This document shows positions 1 through 12,280 of a stretch of DNA of 64,000 nt, in pieces. The translations under genes were made by a program, and so were the position numbers. Under the pieces are notes generated by a model, which worked only from the letters and a program-made list of their open reading frames with translations, was not told where the DNA came from and ran no database searches. Positions within the stretch are counted from its first letter, which is position 1. Each line of letters begins with the position of its first letter. The stretch comes from Flaveria trinervia (Eukaryota; Streptophyta; Magnoliopsida; Asterales; Asteraceae): NCBI GenBank assembly GCA_025506515.1, contig CM046452.1, positions 101,214,559 through 101,278,558 of the forward strand. The letters are read 5' to 3'.

Positions 1-1146
1 ACATGCAAACCTAGGTTTAAACAAGTGATTATGTATTTGTAAATAGTGTTTTCATATATGTAAACATTAAGAAATACACATAAAAATCTTAAGCGAAACC
101 TGTTTATCATCTTCTTGGATTTCATCTTCACACCAAGTAACCGAGTACAATACCATCTTTGGAGGTCGACTAATTTTTTTTGAATATTAAGCTTATACTT
201 CATATTGTTTATCGGGTTCAGCATAGTACATCATCATTACTCAACTATTGCATATAGTCATCGAGTTTGTCATCAATACTCAATTGTTACGTATACGTAT
301 CTGTGATGTTCTATCATCATCTTCATCATTGTTTATCTTTGTTTGACATTATCTTTAATTAGTTCTTCGCTTTAATGAGTACATCATCACTACTCACCTT
401 TTGGATATAGTCATTAAGTTCATCAATAATACTTAATTGATACGTATACGTAACCTTGGCATTCTACCATAATCTCATCACCGGTATCAATATTTAACTG
501 ATACGTATACGTAACCCTAGCATTCTGTCATCATCTTCATCATTGGCTCTCTTAATTCTGACATCATCTTCCTTGAGTTCTTCGCTTTCTTATGTTATTA
601 TCTTCGTTTCATCTTCTTTCTTTCGCTACCCTCTAACTTGATTTTGGTTATTTCATCTTCCTTCTTTCGCGAGTCTCTAACTTGATTTCATCTACATTAC
701 TAAGTTTTGACCTTGATTTCATGATAATCTCTTCCTTGTTGAACTTTTTTATCAGTTTCTTCTATTAGAATCGATCTATTCAATTGAAAAGAAACAATAA
801 ACAACTACCTTCTTGATCAAATGTACATAAGAATGTTGTAATCAGTTGAATCTTTTTCAAGTAGGTTATGTAGAAACAACTAAATACTCGAATGTGTTAA
901 AAATCTATTTGATTGATGAATTAGTTTTTCAAAAACTATGTAATTGATTTACCTTGTTCAATCAAGGAGAAAAAGATGAGAGTTTAGTCAACAATAAATA
1001 TTTACTATAAATATATTGTACACCAAATTACTAAAACACTCCTTGAAAATAATAAATAAAAACAAGTAATGAAAAATTATGATTGGCTAGATTTTGGTTT
1101 TCTTGGTTTTCTCAAAACTATATAGTTTTCTTAGGATCCTTCCCCT
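1..1146. other. AT-rich intergenic DNA, no gene seen
   Basis: No open frame or splice pattern here supports a gene. The stretch is rich in short TCATC/CATCAT motifs and repeats of the type 'atacgtatacgta' (around 293, 440 and 505), which suggests diverged tandem copies of a roughly 70-100 bp unit between about 220 and 550. It is probably old repeat-derived sequence. Confidence 0.5.
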
Positions 1147-1158
1147 ACATATATATAT

Positions 1159-1193
<35 letters not shown>

Positions 1194-1234
1194 CATACAT
1201 ACATACATACATACATACATACATACATACTACA

Positions 1235-1285
<51 letters not shown>
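1147..1285. repeat. Compound microsatellite (TA)n-(ATAC)n-(TA)n
   Basis: An almost pure array of TA dinucleotides flanks a central run of ATAC tetranucleotides. The run is broken once by a 'catactacatac' phase slip near 1230. Short open frames through it are an effect of the repeat, because ATAC repeats contain no stop codons in any frame. Confidence 0.95.
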
Positions 1286-4200
1286 GGTAGGATTTAAATG
1301 AGAATCATATTTTTTGTGAGAACTTAGGAACTAATCTTAGCCACTCATTTTTCATCACATGCAAATCACATGTCATTTTCTCCATTTTTTTAAAACGTTC
1401 ATAACTCTTTTTCACGACATTATTTTTTCAAAAAAACTTTACCATAAAATTCAGTATTTTTTATCTTTCCAACGCTTACCATATTGATATACTTTTCTAA
1501 AAAATCGTCAACCCATTATTTACATATATGTAAATTTAGTTATACACATTTGTAGTACTGTATTTACATATGTGTAAATCCGATATTACACATGTGTAAA
1601 ACGAATTTCGTTAAAAATGAGACTTTTTTATTTTTTATAATTATTTATTTATTTATTTATTTTCTGTAAGAGGAAAGTAGGGGAACATTTTTGTGTTTTT
1701 ATTTTATTTATTTTTATCTTATTTTTCAATTTATAAATTTTTAAATATGTTTTTGTTAATTACAATTTTACCATTGAGAACTAGTGGCTGAGATTGGTTC
1801 CTAGAGTTTTAAAAAAAAACTAGTTATCATTTTATCCCTCCTATATATATATCATAGAATAAGCATCTTTTATTTTTAATATGTGTATAAAATTACTATA
1901 TTTATATTTAAGTTACCTATTTTTTTAAAGTTTACAATAACATGTGATATAATCGCGCTATTTTAAAATTATAAAGTTTTATTATCATGTTTTATGAAAA
2001 GTAACAGGCCAGTAAATTGTATAATAGCATTGTCATTAAAAAACACTTTAATAACACAATGTAGTTTGTATAATAACACAATCACTTAAAATAAAACATA
2101 ATAATAGCAAAATACTTGTTTTAAAATACATTTTTGTGGAAATACCGATACTATTATACAACAAATAAAATTAATTCAAACATTTGGCCTTGTGCTATTA
2201 TAACATCATTGTGTAACTTATATAATAGTATAGTCCCTCTCATTAAAACATGATAATACCACATGTAATTTGTGTAGTAGCACAATAAATTTGATAAACT
2301 AGGTAGCGCAATGTAAGTTACATTAATAGAATACTATATCGCACATTGTTGTATATATTTTTTTAATTTTATTTTTCTAGAAGAATATTAATATTATATA
2401 ATATTAACGATAAAAAATCTTCTTATTAGAGTAACTAAGATTGCCACATGGCAACACCACATTAATTTTTAATAAATTTTTTTCGCTTCTTTTTCCTATC
2501 AAATAACCTCATTAATTACTAATTATATTATTTAATTATTTAATTTTACTAAAATATATTTTTAAAAAGATTAAGAAATAGATCTTTTTATTAATGTTTA
2601 TTTCTAGAGAAACAATTTTTTATAAAAAATAATTTTTTCTAAAACATCATATTTTATTAAAAACACAAAATATTTAAGAAATACATTCTTTAAAAATGTT
2701 TTATTTTGAAACAAAATGCTTAATTTACTTTTTAGATAAAAAAAATTAAAAATTTAATATCAATTTTTATTAGTTATAGTTTTTAATCATACATAGTTTA
2801 AATCATATATTATATTATAATTAATAAAAATTTATTCTATTTAATATTTTATTTAATCAATCCGTGTAATATATGGGTTCACTAAGTTAGTTATTTATAT
2901 TATGGTATAGTATTTTTAAAAATTATAAAGTGTATAAAGGTTATTTTAGTTTATATAAACGATAAAACTAATATTTAATAAAAGTATTAAGAAAAGATTT
3001 ATAGGTTTGATAATAATACTTTTTTGTCTAATTATTACTTGATCTAAATGATGAAAATTGCTCTCACGGTTTAAGACAAACAATAGTTTGTAAATGATAC
3101 TACAACTAACTCTTTGTATTTATAAAACAATTATTCTTCTTCTATATAATTATTATACACTTATAGAAAAATAAAAATTAAAAAATTAAAAGTTTGTTAG
3201 TGAGATAAAGATAGAGATGGAGTATGTCAAGAGTGAAGTTTTTAAATAAAAGAAACAATGTGTAAAGAAAATTTTATTTTTAGTTAAATTATATAGATAG
3301 AGAATAGAAATGAATATGAATGCTCTAATAAAAATAATTTTGGCTTATTTGAATTTAATTTTTTAAATATTATACATAAATGTATGTATATGTTAAATTT
3401 GTATATTAATTTAAAGTATTATAATTGTATGCACATTACAAATTGTAATATTAACAAAAACCGTATATTTGCGTTTTTCAGATTCAAAATAGTAGCTTTT
3501 CCATTCAAAATTTGCCACATGCGTATCTTAAAATTCACATATATGTTTTTTAGATTCAGCAACAAAACAAAATGCATCATAGATGGTTTAGCACTTGAAA
3601 TTGCACTAGTTGAACTTTGTACTATATTCAACGGCTTATTATGTCGGTGATCATCGATGAATGGACTCACCAACGAGCATCCATAAGTGAGAATATAAGT
3701 CATAGGGAAGGGTCATGAGTAATATGTTTTTTGGCAGAATTTTCTCAACCTTTCTATCGACTGTTGCAATTTGAGTGTTTATTACGACTGTAAATTAGAT
3801 CTTTTGTTTATATAATTAGGTTTAAATTGTTATTTGGGTTAAATAGGTTTTAGATGAAATAGTTTAGATAAACTAAAAATATAGAGTTTATTGGATTTAA
3901 TTGGATCATAATTTTAATTGGCAAGTTAGTTTATTTATAGGTTTTCTTATTAAATATATTAATGTAAAATAAAAATAGGTTTTTTTAAAACTTTGGGCCT
4001 ATCGAAAAAAAGGGCCCTATACGATCACACTCTTGAAACACTTAGGGCCTCCCCCGTCTTAGTACGAGGTTACTATGATTTCAAATTGTATTTGCAAATA
4101 TAATACTTTCAAATATAATCCGACTCTATTTACGGGCATATATAGTGGCATATCATATCTATATTATATTTATATTAAATAATAAAAAGAAGTTTTTTAA

Positions 4201-5300
4201 AACACGTAGTAACTTCAGGTGAAATTTAAATATTTTTTCTCATCTCTTTCTATCTCCTATTAAATGAAAATGATTTTAAAAATGTAAACTAAATAATTAA
4301 ATATAAAAATATAAATCTTCTTATTTTAATAAATTATTAAAACATATTAAATTACAAGATTTCAATTATATATTATCTTAAAAGATAATTTTATAATTTT
4401 ATATTTTTATTATTTGTTATTTATAATTTTTAAATTTTCTTTATTTATTGCTGCATTAATAGCTAATGATATGTAACATACAAAATATCAATAAAGTCTA
4501 ATGTTTTTAATATGTTAGAATTCTTCCAATCATATAATACATATTTTTAACCGTTTATAAGCATGTGCATACGCTTAGGATGATTTAATGAGAACAACTA
4601 AACTTTTAGTACAATTTTTTTTCCCTCCTAATCATGTACATATATACATATAGGCATGAGCGGACCTAGGTTAAGGAAAGGGGGTCCCCCCGGGTAAATT
4701 TTTTGTGTTATATGTATGTGAAAATTCCGAGCACCTCCTACAAAAAAATTTCTGGGGTTTACCACTGCATATAGGAGCATTACATATACTGGAATCTGAA
4801 AGCTACGCATATAGAATCAATACTTTTACCATTAAAGTTAAAGAAAACATAGATGCCAATATATAGCAGAATCTGTCATCTTTGTAAAAAGTTTAGCTCC
4901 TTTAGAAAAATTTATTTGAATATTGAGAAGATAAATTTTAGTGGATCGTGATGTTTGGCATCTTATCACGAAATATGTATATTAGATTACCTCTCGTTTC
5001 TTATATTTATGGGTATCTGTATAGCCTTATGTTAATGTAATTGATTTGAAGGGTAACGCATAACACTGAGAATTTGATAAGGATTTTTAGAAAATTTGTC
5101 AAAAGCAATAAAACATGTACAAAGTAAATAACCCTTGGTGTATATTAAATAAGTCTCAGATATGTTCTGTTTCCATTTCGACAAGATTTAGCTCGACTTG
5201 TTATTTTAAATAACTGATCTTCCAAGATCTTTTGCTCATATGGAATCTTTTTGAACGAAAAAAATACTATTAATTTTATCAATTTTGCTTAAGATTTCTT
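1286..5300. other. AT-rich intergenic DNA, no gene seen
   Basis: About 4 kb of very AT-rich sequence without a convincing coding region. The part from about 1,970 to 2,340 repeats words such as 'ataatagcacaa' and looks like degraded low-complexity or transposon-derived DNA. A short GC-richer patch at 4,650-4,760 looks like an isolated repeat fragment. The small open frames present have no recognisable domain. Confidence 0.5.
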
Positions 5301-5435
5301 ACGGATTTGCTACGAACATAGCTTGTTACGATTTATCTGTAGCTAAATCGTAGCAAAATATGTTCGTAGCAAATCCGTAAACGGATATTTTTCGTATCAA
5401 AAAATCCATAGGAAATACTTGTTTTTTTAGTAGTG
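5301..5435 (-). mobile_element. CACTA-type transposon end with subterminal hairpin
   Basis: Read on the minus strand from 5,435, the sequence starts CACTACTAAAAAAACAAG, the typical start of a CACTA (CMC/En-Spm) terminal inverted repeat. Just inside it is a near-perfect hairpin with arms 5,301-5,335 and 5,344-5,378, about 35 bp each with an 8-bp loop. Subterminal inverted repeats of this kind are usual in CACTA ends. I did not find the matching opposite end or a 3-bp target duplication, so this is an isolated end or a fragment. Confidence 0.55.
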
Positions 5436-6716
5436 ATCCCAATGTATTTACCTTGCAACAAATTTCAAGTACAAGATTTTGATAAGGTGACGTGCATTGG
5501 TGGAGGCATGGCGTGTCGCATGGCTCGATCAGCATCAACACTTGTCCCCGCACAAGCGTGCAAAGGGCGATGCACACAAATTCATTTGCCATTTTTCCTT
5601 GATCTCTTGAGACACATTTTGATCCTTGATATTCCTCAATACTATAAACCATTTTACTACTCTATTAGAAAAAGAATTTAGTGAAAGAGAAAAATAGTCA
5701 TCGACTCATTTCATGACTTTTTTTTACATGTTAATGATAATAATTAAACGTGTTAAAGTTTTAAAACTGTAAATACAATTTATAGTCTCCCAAAACGCAA
5801 TTTTCTGTTGTTATTATTCAATTATAGTCAATTGTATCTGTATTTCAATAGGTTTTCTAATCATTATACAAATTTAGGCATGTTGGGATGTTTTGGCTTT
5901 TGTTGAACAATTCCGTAAAATGCAATTGAAGCATCGAATATGTTAGAACACAAATTGTTGATATCAATTATGTAAAACGACAAGTGACTCAATGATTACT
6001 GTCAAGCCAACTATATGAACCATAATATATAGAACTTATCATACAAAGGTGTGAGTGTATTGTAGTCGTCCTCTTGGGAAATATACGGAATATACCTTTA
6101 ATTTGTCTCTGGGTAAAACTAGGAACTTGCAATCAAACAATAGCAGCAATGAAATAGTTCTATATATGAGCCAAAGATTAAAACCGAATGAGAACTGAAT
6201 TTTTGCATGAGACACAAAAACCGAGCGAATGAGAGATCTTTATGATCGAAAAACGAATTATGTAACAAAAGGAAGAAGAATATGTGAGATGTTTTTGGGA
6301 AGGAATCGAATAAATAGTATAGAATTTATGTGTGGAAATTTATACGACAGAAAATAGAAAATTAATAATCCACTGGTGAACCCACCAAGAGAAATCAATG
6401 CATCTTTGTTTTAGTGCCCAAAAATGAAGAGACAAATAAAATAGATGGGTGGTTATCATAGAAACGATCTTGGATGCTCAAGGCCTTTTGGAGGCCATCG
6501 ATCCAATGACTAGATGAGCACTGGACGAGAAGAAGAGTAGGCTGCTAGAGCCATTCTCTACCAATTAGCCTTGCCTACAAACATTCTATCAAAAAATTTA
6601 AAAGTATCCAACTATTTTTGTTAAAATGTTATTAACAGAATAATATTTATAATAAGCAGCAGTAATAGTAATAATAAAAAATAACAATAGACACAATGAT
6701 GTTAATAATAATAATA

Positions 6717-6757
<41 letters not shown>

Positions 6758-7950
6758 GTATAGTACAAATAAATAAAAAATGTCCATCTATTTTTGTTAA
6801 GTTGATAGTTCTTTTTAGTAAGTTATTTTAGTTGCAAGTAATATGATAGGAAAAAGAAAATGAAGAGAAGTCAGTTTGATTACAAATAAATTTGAAAAGA
6901 AAAGAATGAATAAAGGTTTGTGGCAAGGTCTAACCCTTAGACTTTTATGATGAAGATAAAAGGGTATGTTATTCTTACATCTATTTATTTTATTTTTTTT
7001 ATTTTTTTATATATACATATAGATACATGAAAAATGATAAAGATAATAGAATGTTTTGATAATATAAATGAGTATTTGTATAATCCAACTTAAGATTTAA
7101 AAAAAAGTTTTAATTTGTTTTGATTCTTTCTGATTATTTATCCTTAACCAAGGAAATATATCATGTAGTATACGGATCATAATTTCATTGCTGTTAAATT
7201 AATCACTGCTTATTTTCATTACTGAAATATATCATGAGTTATCATTCTATCTATTCTCTTATGTTAGTATCGTAAAAGTTAATCATTAATTCACTGCTGT
7301 AAACCTTGAAATTTACAGACAAAACTTACGACTATTGACACCACATTTGAGATCGCATTTTTAATCACAAAACAACCGCAAACGGTCTTTAGCGACAGTT
7401 TTATGACTGAAAATACCATTTTAATTTGTAAATTGTCATTTCTCTAGGTTGAATTAGAAGGATACTACTTTAAGGTTTAGCGTTAATAATTCTTTCTTCT
7501 TTTCTCTAAATTGATCAAAATAATTCAATAACAATTTTAGTTAAAAAATATGTATTTTAAATCTATATATAATAATAATAATAAACAAATAAATAAGGGT
7601 GCCATGTATCATAATTTTGTGAGCGCTCATTACTATTCTCGCTTTTTCTTTTCATTTAATTATAAATTATGTTTTACCACTTCTCTTTTTTAAATTTCTA
7701 AATGAATATTACTATCATTTAGATTTTTTTATTCTCTTTCTTCATCTGATAAAAAAGTTTAATCTCCAGTTTCTTTTTTATTTTCTAAATTTTTATCAGA
7801 AAATATTCATTATTTTTAATTATTACACGAGTCTAGCACATATATGAATAGTGTAACCATACATGTGTTTCTACGATTAATTAACCTAAAAGAAATATGT
7901 GTCAGCGGATTTTAATTATAATTTTGAGTTAGTTTTATTTTTTCTTCGTA
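5436..7950. other. Intergenic DNA with an AAT microsatellite, no gene seen
   Basis: No gene is supported. The stretch contains the AAT microsatellite listed separately and otherwise AT-rich sequence with short open frames lacking domains. Confidence 0.45.
6702..6757. repeat. (AAT)n trinucleotide microsatellite
   Basis: A run of AAT units interrupted once by 'atataat' near 6,720. It sits in AT-rich intergenic DNA with no gene nearby. Confidence 0.9.
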
Positions 7951-8175
7951 AGTTTTGACAAAAGTAACAATTTTTCTTCAAAATATTGAAAAATTAATTT
8001 ATCATTAAAAGTTTTATAAATTGTTTCAATTTCAATCCAAAAGTTTTACTGTTTTGGATTTAAATTGAAACATTGATGAAACTTTTGGATTAAATTGAAA
8101 CAATTTATGAAACTTGGAGAGGTAAATTGATGTTTTAATATTTTGAAAAAAATAATTATTTTTATCAAATTTAAG
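7951..8175. mobile_element. Fold-back element (long inverted repeat, MITE-like)
   Basis: The left arm (about 7,951-8,055) and right arm (about 8,068-8,175) are reverse complements over roughly 100 bp with scattered mismatches. A shared core, 'aattgtttcaattt', lies at about 8,016 and its complement at about 8,090. Almost the whole unit would fold into one hairpin. It has no coding capacity. This is the form of a fold-back MITE; the family and target duplication are not clear. Confidence 0.6.
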
Positions 8176-8901
8176 AGTTAGAAAATTGAACTTAAGTCTA
8201 GAATTTTTGGGTGTATTCTTGGAACATCATAGCGTTTTTCTTTTAGTTTTTTTTGGGTTAGTGGATGTTTTGTGATTGCGGTTGAAAGAAGCCCTTTACG
8301 TGGCAAGTTTACATTCGCCTGTTGTATACGTACGGTTCACGAAAATGATCAACTCTCCATAGTTAGTTTTGTTAGTGTGTCGTGATTGTGGATCCGTGAA
8401 TGGTTTATAGTTATGAAAACTAACTTGGTTTATTGCTATAGAGTTTTATTTTTTTAACACATGTTCAAAACTTTTTTGCACTCATCTACTTTTTGTGCTT
8501 CGATCTCCTTTTTTTCATCTAATAATTATTTTTTCTACTTCGTCTGTTTCTTAATTATTCCTAAATCTTTAGTTAGTATTTACTTTTCTAACATCTCTTC
8601 CTTCATCTAATAATTAGGTTCCTTTTCACACTTATTTTTTTCACCTAATAAAAAGTTAGTTCACCGTTTTTTATTTAATATTATATATTATAAATAACTA
8701 TTTAATATTTTTTTATTTAAAAAACTCTCTAGCCTGGTATAAAATGCATACAAACGCATACATGAATATGTGTAACCTGACATGTGTTTGTATGGTTAAC
8801 CTAAAAGAAATACATCTAACCATATTTTGAACACATGCAATCGATTCGAAACCAACTATAAAGGGTTACCTTTTAACAAATGGTTTATAACATTTTAATG
8901 A

Positions 8902-8986
8902 TTAAGAGGTAACCTTAATGTTAAATGGTTAAAAGATAACATAACAGACTATCTTTTAACCATTCAATATTAAAGTTACCTCTTAA
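8902..8986. repeat. Hairpin-forming inverted repeat
   Basis: The arms at 8,902-8,939 and 8,950-8,986 are reverse complements over about 37 bp with around four mismatches and a loop of about 10 bp. The core is 'ttaagaggtaacctt', answered by 'ttacctcttaa'. It is probably the centre of a small MITE-like element. A small-RNA precursor cannot be excluded from sequence alone. Confidence 0.6.
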
Positions 8987-11900
8987 CATTCAGATACTAT
9001 AAATTGTAGGCTCGTAGCCTCTTTCCCTCTTAGTTGTCATTAAAAAGCTACCAAACAGCCACTAAGAATCATGTCTGAAACATATTTAAACAAATATATA
9101 TATATATATCAACCTTAATCTCATATCTACCGTTATCCATGGAGTATAATTAACTTGTTCATAAGTTTTGCCGCCAAGAGCATGCGACGTTAACATCCCG
9201 ACGAGAATTCAGAGTCATATGGGGATATTCGTGGTGGATATTATTCAATAATGCATTAAAAATATAAAAGTTCGAGTATATTCCAGTGTCAAGGTCGGAC
9301 GTCTTTTTCTTAATATTTCTTTTTGTTGTTGCGCATGTCGTCTGGTTTCTATCCATGAAGCCGCACTTAATCTTGATACTCTATAGTTACTGTTTGGCCC
9401 TTTTACTCTTGCCTAATTGCGTTTAGAACCCTCGGACATCAAATCAAATATATATACATACATGCATACGTGTGTGTATATATATACATTTATGTGTGTA
9501 TGTAATAACGCATGTACTGTATTCGCGCGTTCTTGAGATTTTAGGTATCTTGTATGAATAGTTAAAATAGACTACAAAAAATAAACTTATATATATGAAA
9601 TTTAAAGATTAAATTATAATGATAATAATTGTTATAAAAATAAACAATACAAAATTATAGAATCAAAATATATAGTCTACATGTCCGTCAGAGAAGTCCT
9701 CAGGGCCACCTTTTATATGTATATATACATGTTGAAGTGTTTTAAATATAGAGTTACAAAATATTGAAAGTTACATGGTGCTTTTGAAAATTAAAACCAT
9801 GTAAAACTAATGCAAAGTCACTTATATAGATAACTTTAAGACAATTATTCAGCAACTTTTTATCTTCCATGAAATAACTATATATGTGATAGTACAAATA
9901 AAGCATTATATCGTGTTAGAGAGATGGAGTAGTAACAAGTCATAATGGTTTGACTACCAAGGTTAATTTCTTTTTCTTTATGTTTTTCTAGCTGATAAAA
10001 ATAGTCCCCAAAGCGGATAGATTGATGGTAAAATAGTTACTCTTTAATCAATAGATTGATGGTAACGATGTATTCTTCAATTGTATGTTCAAATTCTAAA
10101 ATATATAACTTTAGTGATTAATTTCTTTATAGTAGGAATTACTATTAAAAAAGTTAATAAAAACAAGAATTAAGCTCCTGTGTTGTGGGAGGCTTAAAAC
10201 CATACAAAATAACACTATTGTTACACCATCACTAATGACCATTAACGCTGAAATTGCGGTCTTTTAATACGAAAAAATAAGACTAAAGCATAAAACATAT
10301 AAAAATACAACTTATGACTCACACGTTGCGACGAACCTGTTAAAAAAGGAAAATAGATATAAAAATGATAAACAACAAACGTATGTTGTGTTGTGTTAAC
10401 TCTTAGAATTTAGAACGAAACGTAAAGCGAAATGTAAAATTGATGAATCGCACATGCATGCTTGTGTCGTGTTAGTTTACAAAACGTAAGTGAAAATTTG
10501 CATAACATAAAAATTATAAGGAACCAAAGTTGAAAGTATAATATTTTATAAGATTAATGCAATAGATAAGAAGTTTTGGGTTTAAAGTAAAAATAATCAA
10601 ATTTCAAAAAATTACTTTGCAAAATATGAAACCTTTGGGTTAAAATTGAAAAGTTAATATTTTTTTAAAAAACCTCTATATACATAAACATTAGATACAA
10701 CATATAAAAGTTGGTAATTAATATAATATAAATAACATTATATATTATTGTAACAACAGATATATATCAATCTAATTATCTATTATTATAACAACAAATA
10801 TATATCAATCTAATTATCTAAAATTAAATAACTAGTGTAGAAGGTGATAGATTATGACTTTAATCCATTATATATGACTGGTTTACTTTAGTTCATTTAT
10901 ATTCATCAGCGAAACTAGGTTAGAGAGTCACTCGACATCATCTTTTTTTGTGTTTCATATGAACATACAATACAAAATTCTAACGATGCAATATTTTTTT
11001 TACGACTGAGACTTTTTTTTTGAAAAAAATTCCCATCATTGATGAAATTAGAAAAAACATATTTAAGTAAAGTTTCATGTCAATTAAGAAGCCATAATTT
11101 TTCACAACTATTGATTAGTGGAAATGTAAGGTTTCTTTATTTAGAATTGGTTAGAGTATAGTGAAAAAACAATTAAAGCCTATTAATTAGCTTGTTAACT
11201 ATTTGCATTTGTGATTAGCTTTAAAAATTAAAACAAAACTGTAAGATAAAAATGGTTTTCATAACAAAACACTTAGAACCTGTAAATATTTTTGATAGGC
11301 AAGAGCGATCTATACATGTGACTTTTGCAGAATAAGTGATTCTTATATATTAATGACATTGTATATTTATTTTTTTAACGATAATTTCTTTTATTTTATG
11401 ACCTGACCCACCTTTAATCGATGAAAAATTATAACGTATGAGTTAAAATTCAATAACTAAAAGATACTAACACACACCAAATTTTTTTAATGGTTTTTGG
11501 CACTGTTTAAATTGTAACTTCCATAACAATTTGACACAATTAAATAACATATTATTCTATACCCAACACAAACTGTATTACAATTCAATCCCTCAATGTT
11601 ATGAATGTTTGTAAACCCTTTAAGATTGATCATGAGACGGTGGTTGAGAAAGTATAAAAAAATAAAATTCTTAATATGTTTATTTCTCTAATTTTCCTAC
11701 ACAATGTCTCATCAAAAATGTTTTTTAAATGTTCTTTAAAAATGCCCCTTCCAGACAAGACGCTTGCGCCTCTAAAAACAAACGTGGATATCCGGCCAAT
11801 CAAAATCGTACACATGACTTATTTAGTATTTAGAGTTCATTTTGTTGTGATTTTCTTAAAGAAAAAATTTAACAATAGTCTAGTTCCTCTATGATAAAGG

Positions 11901-12222
11901 TTGGTGTCCACGTTGTGGAGACGGACGTCCGCATCGTTGAGACCAGGGTTGTGGAGGCAGATGCCTACATTGTGATTTAAAAAAAACAATTAACGGAAAG
12001 TAGCCCATTACACAAGCGCTCGCACATGTCGTTAGAGGCGTCGCCGTTTTGGCTAAAGGGAATATTTTGTGAAGAAGTTTTTTGATGGGACAATTTAAAG
12101 GAAATATAAGGAAAAATGGACATTTGTAGAATTTTCCTATAAATAATAGAACTCCATGAGTTATAAAATGAAATTAGACCATAGTAAGAGGTCCTAAAGT
12201 GAAAAATTAAGCTTTCAGTTTC
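8987..12222. other. AT-rich intergenic DNA upstream of the FAAL-like gene
   Basis: No gene is supported over about 3.2 kb. There is a short TA run near 9,090 and again near 9,450-9,500 (mixed ATAC/GTGT). The stretch 11,880-12,070 is GC-richer than its surroundings but has no convincing coding frame. Confidence 0.5.
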
Positions 12223-12232
12223 CATATAAAAG
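12223..12232 (+). promoter_or_regulatory. TATA box of the FAAL-like gene
   Basis: 'catataaaag' lies about 50 bp before the ATG at 12,281, in the position expected for a TATA element with a short leader. The leader is CA/AA-rich, as is common in plant genes. Confidence 0.5.
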
Positions 12233-12280
12233 CGGCAAAACAAACCTTAGTTTCATGCACTATAACTAACAAGAAAAACA

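Noticed and set aside
1083..1301. Open frames of about 70 residues rich in IHTY
   Set aside because: Translation of the (TA)n/(ATAC)n microsatellite.
5326..5652. A 108-residue minus-strand frame
   Set aside because: It runs through the CACTA-like hairpin and has no recognisable domain; most likely a chance frame in repeat DNA.
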